DNA from: an uncultured Oribacterium sp.
GTDB lineage: Bacteria; Bacillota; Clostridia; Lachnospirales; Lachnospiraceae
Direction: 5' to 3'
Assembly: GCA_934270345.1 (NCBI GenBank)
Contig: CAKQPT010000002.1
Coordinates: 77,946 to 141,945 of the forward strand
DNA length: 64,000 bases
The notes below the pieces were generated by a model that worked only from the letters and a program-made list of their open reading frames with translations, had not been told where the DNA came from and made no database searches. Below are positions 17,382-26,038 of the stretch, piece by piece. How positions within the stretch are numbered: position 1 is the first letter of the stretch; every line of letters starts with the position of its first letter. A program made the translations under genes and the position numbers.

Positions 17382-18314
17382 TTATATGAGTGTTTCATAT
17401 AAGAACACCATGCACGGCATGGTGAAGATCGAGAGCAGTGTCGTGAGGACGTAGAGCGAGCTTGCGTAGGCGGCGTCGCGGTCATACAGCTGGGCCATCG
17501 AGGTGATGGTGGCGCAGGCCGGGGTGATCGACGGCAGGAAGACGGTGAGCAGGATGGCGTCGGCGTGTGGAATCTGTGCGAGGTCGAGGAAAGGCTTCAT
17601 GAGGAGCAGTGCGAGGAGCGGATAAACCATGAGGCGCAGAACGACGGTCACATAGTTGTGCCGTGTCAGTACGATGCGCTTCAGTGGCGTTTCGGCGATC
17701 GCCATGCCGGCGAGGATCATGCCGGTCGGGCCGATCATGTTGTTCATCATCACGAGGACATCCTGAACACTGCCCGGCAGCTCGATGTGCAGAAGGAAGA
17801 GCACGACACCGACGAGGATCGAGATGATGTTTACGTTCAGCAGCACCTTTTTCCAGTCGATTTTCTTTTCCTCACAGAGCAGGAACTTGCCATGGCTCCA
17901 GAGGAGGATGAGCTGGATTGCCACGAAGGCACTGCAGTAGATGACATACTCCTGTCCGAGGAGCACCTGTACCAGCGGGATGACGAGGATGCCGGCGTTC
18001 GGATAGATGCAGCTCGCCTGTTCGATGGCGTTCAGGTGCAGCAGCTTCCGCAACGGGACGGTGATGCCGATGAACAGGATATGGACCGCAACCGCGGCCA
18101 CGCATGCCAGCGCGAGTCCCTTCTGCACCTCCGGCGTCGCCTCCACCTGGAAGGCATTGATGATGACACAGGGCATGATGAGATAGACGAGCACGACCGA
18201 CAGCGCTTTACTGTCGGAGGCCTTTAAAAGACCGAGTTTCACGATGGCGTAGCCCATCAGCATGATGGCGAACAGCTTCAGGATCTGAAGCGCAAGTAAA
18301 AGACTGATCTGCAT
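17382..18314 (-). CDS. AEC family transporter (auxin efflux carrier-like permease)
   Basis: 310 residues with ten hydrophobic helices in two halves of five, the arrangement of the AEC/bile-acid-transporter-like fold. Landmarks include YAIVKLGLL near 22, YPNAGILVIPL near 105 and MIGPTGMILAGMAIAE near 195. The family exports or imports small carboxylates such as malate or amino-acid-like acids; substrate unknown. AAAGGAAAC precedes the ATG. It lies 18 bases after the acyltransferase gene at 18333-19499 on the same strand and probably shares its transcript. Confidence 0.85.
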   Translation of the reverse strand: MQISLLLALQILKLFAIMLMGYAIVKLGLLKASDSKALSVVLVYLIMPCVIINAFQVEATPEVQKGLALACVAAVAVHILFIGITVPLRKLLHLNAIEQASCIYPNAGILVIPLVQVLLGQEYVIYCSAFVAIQLILLWSHGKFLLCEEKKIDWKKVLLNVNIISILVGVVLFLLHIELPGSVQDVLVMMNNMIGPTGMILAGMAIAETPLKRIVLTRHNYVTVVLRLMVYPLLALLLMKPFLDLAQIPHADAILLTVFLPSITPACATITSMAQLYDRDAAYASSLYVLTTLLSIFTMPCMVFLYETLI

Positions 18315-18332
18315 GATATGTTTCCTTTTCTA

Positions 18333-19499
18333 TCACTTCGCGAGATGCGCGGTGATTTTTTTTATGATTTTATCCTGTAGCTTCCCGATGCTCTGCTCAT
18401 AGAGCCAGGAGCTGAGGAAGAGGGCCGCGAAGCTCACCACTGTGAGGATCACGAACAGCTTCGAGTAGGAGATGCGATTCACGAGACGGAGGTAGAGATG
18501 GAGCGACAGACTCGCGATCAGCGGGAAGTGTACGAGGTATACCGCGAAGTTCATCGGCGCGACGCGCTTCAGCGGGGCCCACTCGAGTACCCTCTGGAGC
18601 GGCGGGCAGTTCATGACGCCGACGATGAGGCTGAAGCTGAAGAGCATGACCCAGCGGGCGTTCCAGATAAACACCGGAGCGATCGCCGGACAGTGTGCAC
18701 GGAAAAACGGATACAGCACGCGCTGCAGGCCACCGGCATCCAGTGCGATCGGGAGCAGCGCGAGCAGCAGAAAGAAGAAGCGGAGCAGCGGGTGCCCGCC
18801 CTTTTCGTGCTGCGTAAGACACGCCTTCAGTGCATCATCCAGCTTTCGAAGGAGCACGCCCATCAGCACGAGATGCACATGGAAGAAGTTCGGCTCCGGC
18901 AGATGGAAAAAGCTGTACACAAACACCGCGAGGCAGCCGAACTGAAACAGGCGGAGCGGCAGCTTTCTTTCTAACGCATTGTATACATAAATGATGCAGG
19001 TGCCGAGCAGGATGTACTTCATCATCCAGAGCGGACCATTCAGATCCCCGTTCAGGGTGAAGGTGGCGCGGAGCAGCTCCGGAATCGTCGGTGCATGCGT
19101 GTAGTAGGTCGCAAGCCAGGCGTTGTGCAGCAGTGCACTCGCCTCCGCCGTCGGATAACCCATGGTATAGTACAGGAGAAACGCGACGAGATTGATGAAG
19201 AAAAACGGCACCACGAAGCGAAGATAGCGCGCCAGCAGTTGCGGCAGCAGATTCCGCGCTGTCGTCCGCTTGAAGGACGCGAGATAACCGGACAGAATGC
19301 AGAAACCATACAGCGCGAGGCTCGAATCCACCAGCACCGACAGCGGATATGTAAACAGTAACTGCAGCTCCCGCCGAAGCTCCGGCCGCGGATCACACAG
19401 CGTCCAGAACACCCCCGCCAGATGTGCCCAGAAAATCATCAGACAGAAAATATATTTCAAAGAATCAAGATAGTATAAACGCTTCGAGGAAGTTCCCAT
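18333..19499 (-). CDS. Acyltransferase family 3 membrane protein
   Basis: 388 residues, about ten membrane segments. LYYLDSLKYIFCLMIFWAHL gives the N-terminal conserved His, and LYGFCILSGYLASF follows. The third acyltransferase-3 gene in this region, but here paired with a transporter and not a glycosyltransferase. GGAAAAG precedes the ATG. The substrate could be a glycan or a lipid headgroup; the sequence does not tell. Confidence 0.82.
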   Translation of the reverse strand: MGTSSKRLYYLDSLKYIFCLMIFWAHLAGVFWTLCDPRPELRRELQLLFTYPLSVLVDSSLALYGFCILSGYLASFKRTTARNLLPQLLARYLRFVVPFFFINLVAFLLYYTMGYPTAEASALLHNAWLATYYTHAPTIPELLRATFTLNGDLNGPLWMMKYILLGTCIIYVYNALERKLPLRLFQFGCLAVFVYSFFHLPEPNFFHVHLVLMGVLLRKLDDALKACLTQHEKGGHPLLRFFFLLLALLPIALDAGGLQRVLYPFFRAHCPAIAPVFIWNARWVMLFSFSLIVGVMNCPPLQRVLEWAPLKRVAPMNFAVYLVHFPLIASLSLHLYLRLVNRISYSKLFVILTVVSFAALFLSSWLYEQSIGKLQDKIIKKITAHLAK

Positions 19500-19602
19500 T
19501 TTTCTTTTCCATTTCTATAGTCATTATCATTAATGTAGTAAAAATTGCCTCAATGCGCAATATATAGTAAAATGACTTCGTTTATAAATGTTGTCACACA
19601 CA

Positions 19603-19763
19603 GGAAAACGGAGATGCAGCCCGCTTAATTGCGCATTCAAAGAACAGGTTCTGCCGAAGTGTCCGTGACTGACATACAGGCTTGCCTGTGATGGCAGCCA
19701 CGGACACTTCGACGGGTTCTGTACTTTGAACTAAGTGAGTAGCGGGCTGCATCTCCGGTTTCC
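19603..19763. repeat. 161-bp imperfect palindrome between divergent genes
   Basis: The outer arms 19603-19625 and 19741-19763 match at 22 of 23 positions. Inside them TTCAAAG (19637-19643 area) pairs with CTTTGAA, and a 13-bp arm ending GTGTCCGTG pairs with CACGGACAC. The centre is a small stem, ACAGGC (19676-19681) with GCCTGT (19684-19689). The whole element folds on itself with one main internal bulge. It has no transposase, no obvious target duplication and no T-tail. A MITE-like insertion or a long structured leader of the DUF2142 gene are the two options. Confidence 0.75.
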
Positions 19764-19791
19764 GTCCGAGAATAATTTAAGAAGGACTTAT

Positions 19792-21366
19792 ATGTTGCAG
19801 CTATTTCAGAGTTTCATCGGCACCGGTGATCAGTTCCTGATCGCCCGTTTCGTCGGTCTGATCATCGCCCTGCTGGTGATCATCGGGACCTGCCTCTGCC
19901 TGTTAAAAAAATCGAGATGGAAGCTTCACCAGATCTACTTCATCGCGGTGTTCTGGCTGGGGCTTGTTTTCATGTGCACACTTCCGCCGCTTTCCGCGCC
20001 GGACGAGATCCTGCACTTTACCGGAGCCTACGCGCTGTCGAATCAGTTGATGGGGCAGCCGGTCCGGGATGAAGACGGCCACGTCCGGATCCGTCAGGAG
20101 GACGAGTACCTCGTCAACTGGCCGGGCGACAACGACCCGTGTAAAGCGACAGTGCTCGGACAGACACTCGACCGCTCGGTGTATGAAGCGATGCATGAGA
20201 AGGGCCTTTTCCACGCGACGGAGACCGGGACCAGCATCACGCTGCAGCAGCCGGTGAAGACGACGCCGTGCGCCTACCTCCTGCCGGCGCTCGGCATCAC
20301 CCTCGCCCGCCTTCTGAAGCTCAGCGCCATCGGCCTCGTGCTGCTCGGCCGCTTCATGAATCTTCTGCTGTTTGCAACCCTCGGCGCGATGACCGTCCGC
20401 CGTACGCCGATCGGAAAAGAGCTCTTCTTCGCGGTCTCGCTTTTCCCGATGACCCTCGAGCTCGCCGGCAGCTACAGCTACGACAGCTACATCATCGCGC
20501 TCAGCTTCTACCTGATTGCCGTGATCCTCGATCTCGCCCTCGCCCTCGCGAAGCCGTGTGCCGGCATCACGCGGAAAAACGTGATCGAGCTTTCCGTCCT
20601 TGCGCTGCTGCTGTCCCCGTGCAAGATGATCTACGCGACGCTCTTCCTCCTCTGCCTCCTGATTCCGGTCCGGAAGTGGGGGACGAAGCCGTGGCCGAAG
20701 TGGATTCTGTCCGTACTTCTCATCGGCATCCTGATCGTCGGCTCTATCCTCCTCGTGAATTTCCGGGAGGTCCTCCGTTATGTCAATGCTTCCGGCGTGA
20801 CACAGGCACCGGAATTTACCTCTTCCGGCGACGTGAACACGGTGAAGCTGCATGACCTCGCCGAGCTCATTCATGACCCGACGCTCGTGTTCCGCATCAT
20901 ACGGAACACGTTCCAGATCCTGGGAGGACAGTTCCTCGGAACGACCGTCGGTATGTGGCTCGGTGCCTTCGACCGGGGACTGGTGACGCCGTTGCCGCTG
21001 CTTGTGCTCTTCTGGACAGGCACACTGCTGCTGGCCATCACCGGACGCCGGGAGGAACCGGCGCTGTCTATCCCGCGGAGAGTATGGATGGTTTTCGTAT
21101 TTCTGCTCCTCGGCTTCATCCTGATGGTCAGCATGCTGCTCGCCTATACACCGGCGGACACCTTCTACATCCTGGGTGTGCAGGGACGCTATTTCCTGCC
21201 GTTCCTTCCGGTTCTGCTGCTGGCGTTTCGTACACCACGGCTCCATCGCCTGCGGGCACTCAGCCGCGGCAGCATAGGGCTCGATGCACTGCTGCTCAGC
21301 GTGATGATGCTGATGGATGCGCTCGTGCTCCTCGGCTGCTTCCTCACCGTTGTGCAGCGGGCCTGA
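19792..21366 (+). CDS. DUF2142 family polytopic membrane protein
   Basis: 524 residues, about 11-12 membrane helices. PPLSAPDEILHF (65-76) and GVQGRYFLPFLPVLL near the C-terminus are the signatures of DUF2142, a family related to membrane glycosyltransferases of the GT-C type and common in surface-glycan loci; enzymatic activity is not established. A longer frame exists from a GTG at 19735, but it starts inside the palindrome; the ATG at 19792 follows AAGAAGG and is preferred. Plus-strand, with the permease gene downstream. Confidence 0.8.
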   Translation: MLQLFQSFIGTGDQFLIARFVGLIIALLVIIGTCLCLLKKSRWKLHQIYFIAVFWLGLVFMCTLPPLSAPDEILHFTGAYALSNQLMGQPVRDEDGHVRIRQEDEYLVNWPGDNDPCKATVLGQTLDRSVYEAMHEKGLFHATETGTSITLQQPVKTTPCAYLLPALGITLARLLKLSAIGLVLLGRFMNLLLFATLGAMTVRRTPIGKELFFAVSLFPMTLELAGSYSYDSYIIALSFYLIAVILDLALALAKPCAGITRKNVIELSVLALLLSPCKMIYATLFLLCLLIPVRKWGTKPWPKWILSVLLIGILIVGSILLVNFREVLRYVNASGVTQAPEFTSSGDVNTVKLHDLAELIHDPTLVFRIIRNTFQILGGQFLGTTVGMWLGAFDRGLVTPLPLLVLFWTGTLLLAITGRREEPALSIPRRVWMVFVFLLLGFILMVSMLLAYTPADTFYILGVQGRYFLPFLPVLLLAFRTPRLHRLRALSRGSIGLDALLLSVMMLMDALVLLGCFLTVVQRA

Positions 21367-21379
21367 AAGGTGGTATAAT
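21350..21379 (+). promoter_or_regulatory. Promoter of the ABC-2 permease gene
   Basis: TTGTGC at 21350-21355 and a perfect TATAAT at 21374-21379, 18 bases apart, overlapping the end of the DUF2142 gene; 45 bases to the permease start. Confidence 0.55.
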
Positions 21380-21424
21380 AAAGTGTTCACAGAAACACAG
21401 GAAGATGGAAAGAATAAACTATAC

Positions 21425-22240
21425 ATGAAAGCATTTATCGAATTATTACAGCACATGGCCGAGAAGCGCCGGATGATCCTGGATCTCGCAAAGTCCGATT
21501 TCCGTAAGCGTTTCGTCGGCTCCTACTTCGGCATCATCTGGATGTTTCTCCAGCCACTCGCGACGGTGACCATCTATGCGTTCATCTTCGGACCCTATGG
21601 TTTCAAGTCCGCACCGCCGGTGCCGAACACGAGCTACGTGATCTGGCTGATCCCGGGTCTCGTACCCTGGTTCTTCTTCAGTGAATGCCTCAACACCCTG
21701 ACCGGCATCCTGCAGGAGTACAGCTATCTCGTGAAGAAGGTCGTCTTCCCGGTGGAGCTCCTTCCGATTATCAAGCTCGCGTCCTGCTTTTTCGTGCATC
21801 TCTGCTTCGTCGCGATCATGCTGGTCGCCTTCCTCGTGTCCGGTAAGACCCCGGAGATCAGCTGGCTCCAGATCATCTACTACAGCTTCGCGGCTTCCGT
21901 GCTGGCGCTGGGGCTTGGCTATCTCACGAGTGCGATCAATGTCTTCTTTAAGGACATGCAGCAGATCGTCGGAATCTGCCTCCAGTTCGGTATCTGGATG
22001 TGCCCGATCATGTACGATGAAACCCTCTTTACGAGCCGTGCACCATGGGTCGGAACCCTGCTGAAGCTGAATCCGCTCTACTATATCGTGGCAGGGTACC
22101 GGGATTCCATGCTGACGGGTGCCGGATTCTGGATGCGCCCGACCCTCGGTATCTACTTCTGGGTGGTGACGCTCATGATTTTCTTCGTCGGCCTCTCGTT
22201 TTTCCGTAAGCTCCGTCCGCATTTTTCGGATGTACTGTAA
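21425..22240 (+). CDS. ABC-2 type polysaccharide export permease (TagG/Wzm-like)
   Basis: 271 residues, six membrane helices. The start (MILDLAKSDFRKRFVGSYFG then IIWMFLQPL) and the C-terminal LLKLNPLYYIVAGYRDSML are hallmarks of TagG/Wzm/KpsM permeases that carry teichoic acid or O-antigen polymers outward together with a TagH/Wzt ATPase. No such ATPase gene is next to it; the only other ATPases in the window belong to unrelated transporters. The start at 21425 is taken from its place after the promoter and from homology of the N-terminus; an in-frame upstream extension would overlap the previous gene. Confidence 0.88.
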   Translation: MKAFIELLQHMAEKRRMILDLAKSDFRKRFVGSYFGIIWMFLQPLATVTIYAFIFGPYGFKSAPPVPNTSYVIWLIPGLVPWFFFSECLNTLTGILQEYSYLVKKVVFPVELLPIIKLASCFFVHLCFVAIMLVAFLVSGKTPEISWLQIIYYSFAASVLALGLGYLTSAINVFFKDMQQIVGICLQFGIWMCPIMYDETLFTSRAPWVGTLLKLNPLYYIVAGYRDSMLTGAGFWMRPTLGIYFWVVTLMIFFVGLSFFRKLRPHFSDVL

Positions 22241-22254
22241 ATTAAGGAGTAAAT

Positions 22255-23007
22255 ATGCTGTATACCATTGCAGTTTTAGCACATGTACTGTTTTTTCTGA
22301 CCCTCGGCAGTCTCTACTACAGGAGAAAGGTCGAGGCCATCCAGGACCCGAAGAAGCGCGCAGAGTATACCCTGCCGCTCGTGCAGGGCATCTTCCGGAA
22401 GATTCTGAAAACAGCCCACGTGACGGTGGAGGTCGAGGGAATGGAAAATCTGACCTCGATTCCGAAGGACGAGGGTGTCCTGTTCGTCGGAAATCACCGC
22501 TCATATTTTGATGTCATCATCGCCTATACCCTCGTGGACCGTCCGACCGGCTTCATCGCGAAGGCGGAGATCGAGAAGATCAGGCCGCTGAAGCGTTGGA
22601 TGGACGAGCTCGGCTGTCTCTTTATGGATCGGAATAATCTGAAGCAGTCCCTGAAGGTCATCATCACGGCCATAAAGCAGGTGCGGGAGGGACAGTCCAT
22701 CTGGATCTACCCGGAGGGTACCCGTTCCGAAGGAGAGACCGAGCTCGATATGGAGACGTTTAAGGAAGGCTCCTTCAAGGTGGCAGAGAAGACCGGTTGC
22801 AAGATCGTACCGGTATCGATGGTCAACACAAGAAATATTCTGGAGGCGCAGTTTCCGGCGATCAGACCGCAGCATATCAAGGTGCGTATCGGTGCGCCGA
22901 TCGAGGTGAAGAACCTCGGTGAAGAGGCGCAGAAGCACATCGGTGCCTATGTACAGGCGCAGGTGAAGGCGGACATCCAGGCACTGCTGACAGAAGAGAA
23001 AGACTAG
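22255..23007 (+). CDS. plsC: Lysophospholipid acyltransferase (1-acyl-glycerol-3-phosphate acyltransferase-like)
   Basis: 250 residues with an N-terminal membrane anchor (residues 1-20). The HX4D catalytic motif is NHRSYFD (80-86) and the substrate-binding block is YPEGTRSEGE (152-161), as in PlsC, which acylates lysophosphatidic acid to phosphatidic acid at the membrane. Length is usual. AAGGAG precedes the ATG, 15 bases after the permease stop. Closely related PlsC-fold enzymes act on other glycerolipids, so exact substrate is a family inference. Confidence 0.87.
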   Translation: MLYTIAVLAHVLFFLTLGSLYYRRKVEAIQDPKKRAEYTLPLVQGIFRKILKTAHVTVEVEGMENLTSIPKDEGVLFVGNHRSYFDVIIAYTLVDRPTGFIAKAEIEKIRPLKRWMDELGCLFMDRNNLKQSLKVIITAIKQVREGQSIWIYPEGTRSEGETELDMETFKEGSFKVAEKTGCKIVPVSMVNTRNILEAQFPAIRPQHIKVRIGAPIEVKNLGEEAQKHIGAYVQAQVKADIQALLTEEKD

Positions 23008-23019
23008 AAGGATTATTAC

Positions 23020-24171
23020 ATGGAAGAAAAGAACGCACTTTTACAGATTCGTGACCAGCTCGATGTGCTGGATCATCAGATTACGGAGCTTTATAAGCAG
23101 CGGATGGACCTCTGCGAGCAGGTCGCTGAGTATAAGATCAAAACCGGGAAGGCGGTATTTGATCCGGTACGGGAGGCGCAGAAGCTCGATACGGTAGCGT
23201 CCTATCTTGATACGGATTTCGACCGGAAGGCGATCCGGGAGCTCTATCAGCAGATGATGACGATTTCGAGACGCCGGCAGTTCGGTATTCTGTCTGCACA
23301 CGGAAAGACCTTCCACGCGGATTTCGAGAAGCTCGATGCGATTCCGAAGAGCGGAAAGCGCGTTGTTTATCAGGGTGTCGAGGGTGCGTACGCGCATCTC
23401 GCGGCACGGCAGTGCTTCGGTACGGAGACAGCACTTCGCCATGTGAAAACCTGGAAGGATGCCATGGAAGAGGTCGTGGAGGGACAGGCGGACTACGCGG
23501 TGCTTCCGATCGAAAACTCGAGCCATGGCGCGGTGTCGGATATTTTCGACCTTCTGGTGCGCTATCCGGCGCTCGCCATCGTCGAGGAGGTCGACCTTCA
23601 TGTGGCGCATGCGCTGATGAGCGTGGCGGGCGCCAGCATGGACGGACTGAAGCGGATCTACTCACATCCGCAGGCACTCGGACAGTGTGCGGCCTTTCTG
23701 GAGGCACATCCGGAGATCGAGGCGGTGCCGGTACTGAACACCGCGGTCGCTGCAGCGTACGTCCGGGATCATCAGGATCCGGGCATCGCGGCGCTCGCCT
23801 CCGAGCTCTCTGCGGAGCTGTATGGACTGACGATCCTGCAGCGTGGGGTCAATCAGGAAAAGAGCAACACGACCCGCTTCATCGTGCTCGGCCGTGAGCG
23901 CGTCTACACAGCGGAAGCAGAGAAGATCAGTATCTGCTTCGAAACAGCACATAAACCAGGTGCACTTTATAACGCATTGGGTAATTTTATATTTAATGAT
24001 GTCAATATGCTGATGATCCAGTCCCGACCGATTCCGGAGAAGCCGTTCGAGTACCGCTTCTTCATCGATCTCGAGGGAAATCTGTCCATGCCGAATGTCA
24101 TCAATGCACTCGCCGGACTCGAGGATCAGATCACATCCCTTCGTATCCTGGGAAACTACGGAAAGGAGTAA
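23020..24171 (+). CDS. pheA: Bifunctional chorismate mutase / prephenate dehydratase
   Basis: 383 residues, the usual P-protein length. Residues 1-90 are an AroQ-type chorismate mutase helix bundle (IRDQLDVLDHQITELYKQR, VAEYKIKTGKAVFDP). Residues ~112-290 are prephenate dehydratase, with YQGVEGAYAH, PIENSSHGAV and NTTRFIVLG, the last containing the catalytic Thr. Residues ~305-383 are an ACT domain (FETAHKPGALYNALGNF, QSRPIPEKPFEYRFF) for phenylalanine feedback. It makes phenylpyruvate from chorismate. It lies 12 bases after plsC and two bases before the response regulator gene, without any obvious functional link. Confidence 0.95.
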   Translation: MEEKNALLQIRDQLDVLDHQITELYKQRMDLCEQVAEYKIKTGKAVFDPVREAQKLDTVASYLDTDFDRKAIRELYQQMMTISRRRQFGILSAHGKTFHADFEKLDAIPKSGKRVVYQGVEGAYAHLAARQCFGTETALRHVKTWKDAMEEVVEGQADYAVLPIENSSHGAVSDIFDLLVRYPALAIVEEVDLHVAHALMSVAGASMDGLKRIYSHPQALGQCAAFLEAHPEIEAVPVLNTAVAAAYVRDHQDPGIAALASELSAELYGLTILQRGVNQEKSNTTRFIVLGRERVYTAEAEKISICFETAHKPGALYNALGNFIFNDVNMLMIQSRPIPEKPFEYRFFIDLEGNLSMPNVINALAGLEDQITSLRILGNYGKE

Positions 24172-24173
24172 CT

Positions 24174-24875
24174 ATGTCACAGATCAATGTACTCGTCGTT
24201 GACGATGAAAAGGAAATCGCAGAGCTGGTGGAAATCTATCTCGTCAGTGACGGTTATAAGGTGTTTAAGGCCTACAATGCAGAAGAGGGCCTGAAAATCC
24301 TTGATGAGCAGGAGATTCACCTCGTACTGCTCGATATCATGATGCCGGGCATGAACGGTCTCGAGATGTGCCGGAAGATCCGGACGAAGTCCAACATCCC
24401 GATCATCATGCTGTCGGCGAAGTCCACGGATCTCGATAAGATCGTCGGTCTCACCGGCGGTGCAGATGATTATGTGACGAAGCCGTTTAACCCGCTGGAG
24501 CTGACGGCACGCGTGAAGTCACAGCTTCGCCGCTATACGCAGCTGAACCCAAACGCAGCGGATCAGTTTACCAGCAGTGAAATCACGATCCGTGACCTCA
24601 CCATCAACAAGGATAATCATCGGGTGCTGGTGGACGGGGAGGAAATCAAGCTGACACCGATCGAGTTTGAGATTCTGTACCTGCTGGCATCTCATCCGGG
24701 TAAGGTGTACTCTACCGACGAGATCTTCGAAAAGGTATGGGATGAAAAGGTCTATGAGGCCAACAACACCGTGATGGTGCACATCCGTCGCTTGCGTGGA
24801 AAGCTGCGGGAGGAGAGCCGCGAGAACAAAATCATCTCGACTGTCTGGGGCATCGGCTATAAGATCGAGAAGTAA
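24174..24875 (+). CDS. OmpR-family response regulator (VanR-like)
   Basis: 233 residues. Receiver domain 1-120 with acidic pocket D10-D11, phospho-acceptor D54 (LLDIMMPGMNG) and K103 (VTKPFNPLE). The winged-helix DNA-binding domain covers 135-233 (LTPIEFEILYLLASHPGKV, VMVHIRRLRGKL). The sequence pattern is closest to VanR-type regulators of envelope stress. Its cognate kinase is the next gene; likely targets are the downstream exported protein, ABC transporter and VanZ-like genes, which is inference from order. AGGAG lies four bases before the ATG. Confidence 0.92.
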   Translation: MSQINVLVVDDEKEIAELVEIYLVSDGYKVFKAYNAEEGLKILDEQEIHLVLLDIMMPGMNGLEMCRKIRTKSNIPIIMLSAKSTDLDKIVGLTGGADDYVTKPFNPLELTARVKSQLRRYTQLNPNAADQFTSSEITIRDLTINKDNHRVLVDGEEIKLTPIEFEILYLLASHPGKVYSTDEIFEKVWDEKVYEANNTVMVHIRRLRGKLREESRENKIISTVWGIGYKIEK

Positions 24876-24886
24876 GCATCACGACC

Positions 24887-26038
24887 TTGGAAAAAGATAA
24901 GAACGAGCAGAAAAATCATACCCATGGGCATGGCTATATGATGCAGCTGATGGCACATATCGGCATCGCGTCGGTGATTACGATCATCATCCTCGTGTTT
25001 CTCATCACGAATCTTACAGCCATCACCAGCTTTCTTTATCAGACAGGAAACGATTCTCAGGCTCTGCAGCGCTTCGCGCTCGGCTCGACCATCAGTGTCC
25101 TGCTTTTTGTGCTGCTCGGAATTCTTCTGTTTTCACTGATCTTCCTGCTCCTGCAGCGAAAGATGGCGCGGGATATCGAGACGATCGCCCATGCGGTGAA
25201 GCAGATTTCCGAGGGCGATCTCAGTACCCGCCTGGAGCTGGAAGGTGAGGGCGAGCTTACCGATATCGCGGAGAATCTGAATCGCATGGAGGAGGATATC
25301 CAGGAGCTTATCGATAAGGAGCGGACATCAGAACAGTCGAAAACGGACCTGATTACCAATGTCGCGCATGATCTTCGAACGCCGCTGACCTCGATCCTCG
25401 GCTATCTCGAGCTGCTTCGGAAGAATCAGAAGCTTTCACCGGAGATGCAGCAGAAGTATCTGGACATCGCCTACAACAAGTCGGTGCGTCTTCAGAAGCT
25501 GATCGAGGAGCTGTTTGGCTTCACGAAGCTTTCCTATGGAAAAATCAATATGAACGTGACGAAGGTGGATATCGTTGAGCTGCTGGCCCAGCTTCTCGAG
25601 GAGAGCTACCCGAATTTTCAGAAGAACGGCCTGAGCTATGATTTCGTATCGAACCGGAAGTCGCAGATCATCGAAGCCGATGGGGATCTGCTGGCACGAC
25701 TGTTCGATAATCTGATCGGCAATGCCATCAAGTACGGTAAGGAAGGAAAGCGTGTCCGGGTCAGCCTCCGGGCGGATCGGGAGATCGTGACGATCAAAAT
25801 CGTGAATTACGGTTATGTGATTCCGGAAAATGAGCTGCCACTGATTTTCGACCGCTTTTACCGGACGGATCACAGCCGGACGAACGCGTCCGGTCCCGGT
25901 GGAACGGGCCTCGGCCTGGCGATCGTCAAGAACATCACCGATATGCATCATGGTACGGTGTCGGTTTCCTCGGATCTTTCGGGAACTGTCTTCACTGTCC
26001 GACTGAAGATTCATTTTGATGGGGAGAGAACATTTTGA
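24887..26038 (+). CDS. VanS-like sensor histidine kinase
   Basis: About 383 residues if it starts at the TTG at 24887; an ATG at 24938 would shorten it by 17 and neither start has a clear ribosome site. Two membrane helices (about 25-45 and 66-89) flank a very short extracellular loop of about 20 residues, so ligand sensing may lie in the membrane. A HAMP-like segment (SEGDLSTRLELEGEG) precedes the dimerisation domain with H161 in NVAHDLRTPLTS. The ATPase has the N-box NLIGNAIKYG and G2 box GGTGLGLAIVKNI; the usual D in the G1 box is replaced by IVNYGYVIPE, a form also seen in VanS-like kinases. Confidence 0.88.
   Translation: MEKDKNEQKNHTHGHGYMMQLMAHIGIASVITIIILVFLITNLTAITSFLYQTGNDSQALQRFALGSTISVLLFVLLGILLFSLIFLLLQRKMARDIETIAHAVKQISEGDLSTRLELEGEGELTDIAENLNRMEEDIQELIDKERTSEQSKTDLITNVAHDLRTPLTSILGYLELLRKNQKLSPEMQQKYLDIAYNKSVRLQKLIEELFGFTKLSYGKINMNVTKVDIVELLAQLLEESYPNFQKNGLSYDFVSNRKSQIIEADGDLLARLFDNLIGNAIKYGKEGKRVRVSLRADREIVTIKIVNYGYVIPENELPLIFDRFYRTDHSRTNASGPGGTGLGLAIVKNITDMHHGTVSVSSDLSGTVFTVRLKIHFDGERTF

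Noticed and set aside
19903-21456. 517-residue open frame on the minus strand opposite the DUF2142 and permease genes
   Set aside because: Arg/Glu/His-rich shadow of a GC-rich membrane protein gene; no ribosome site and no recognisable domain.
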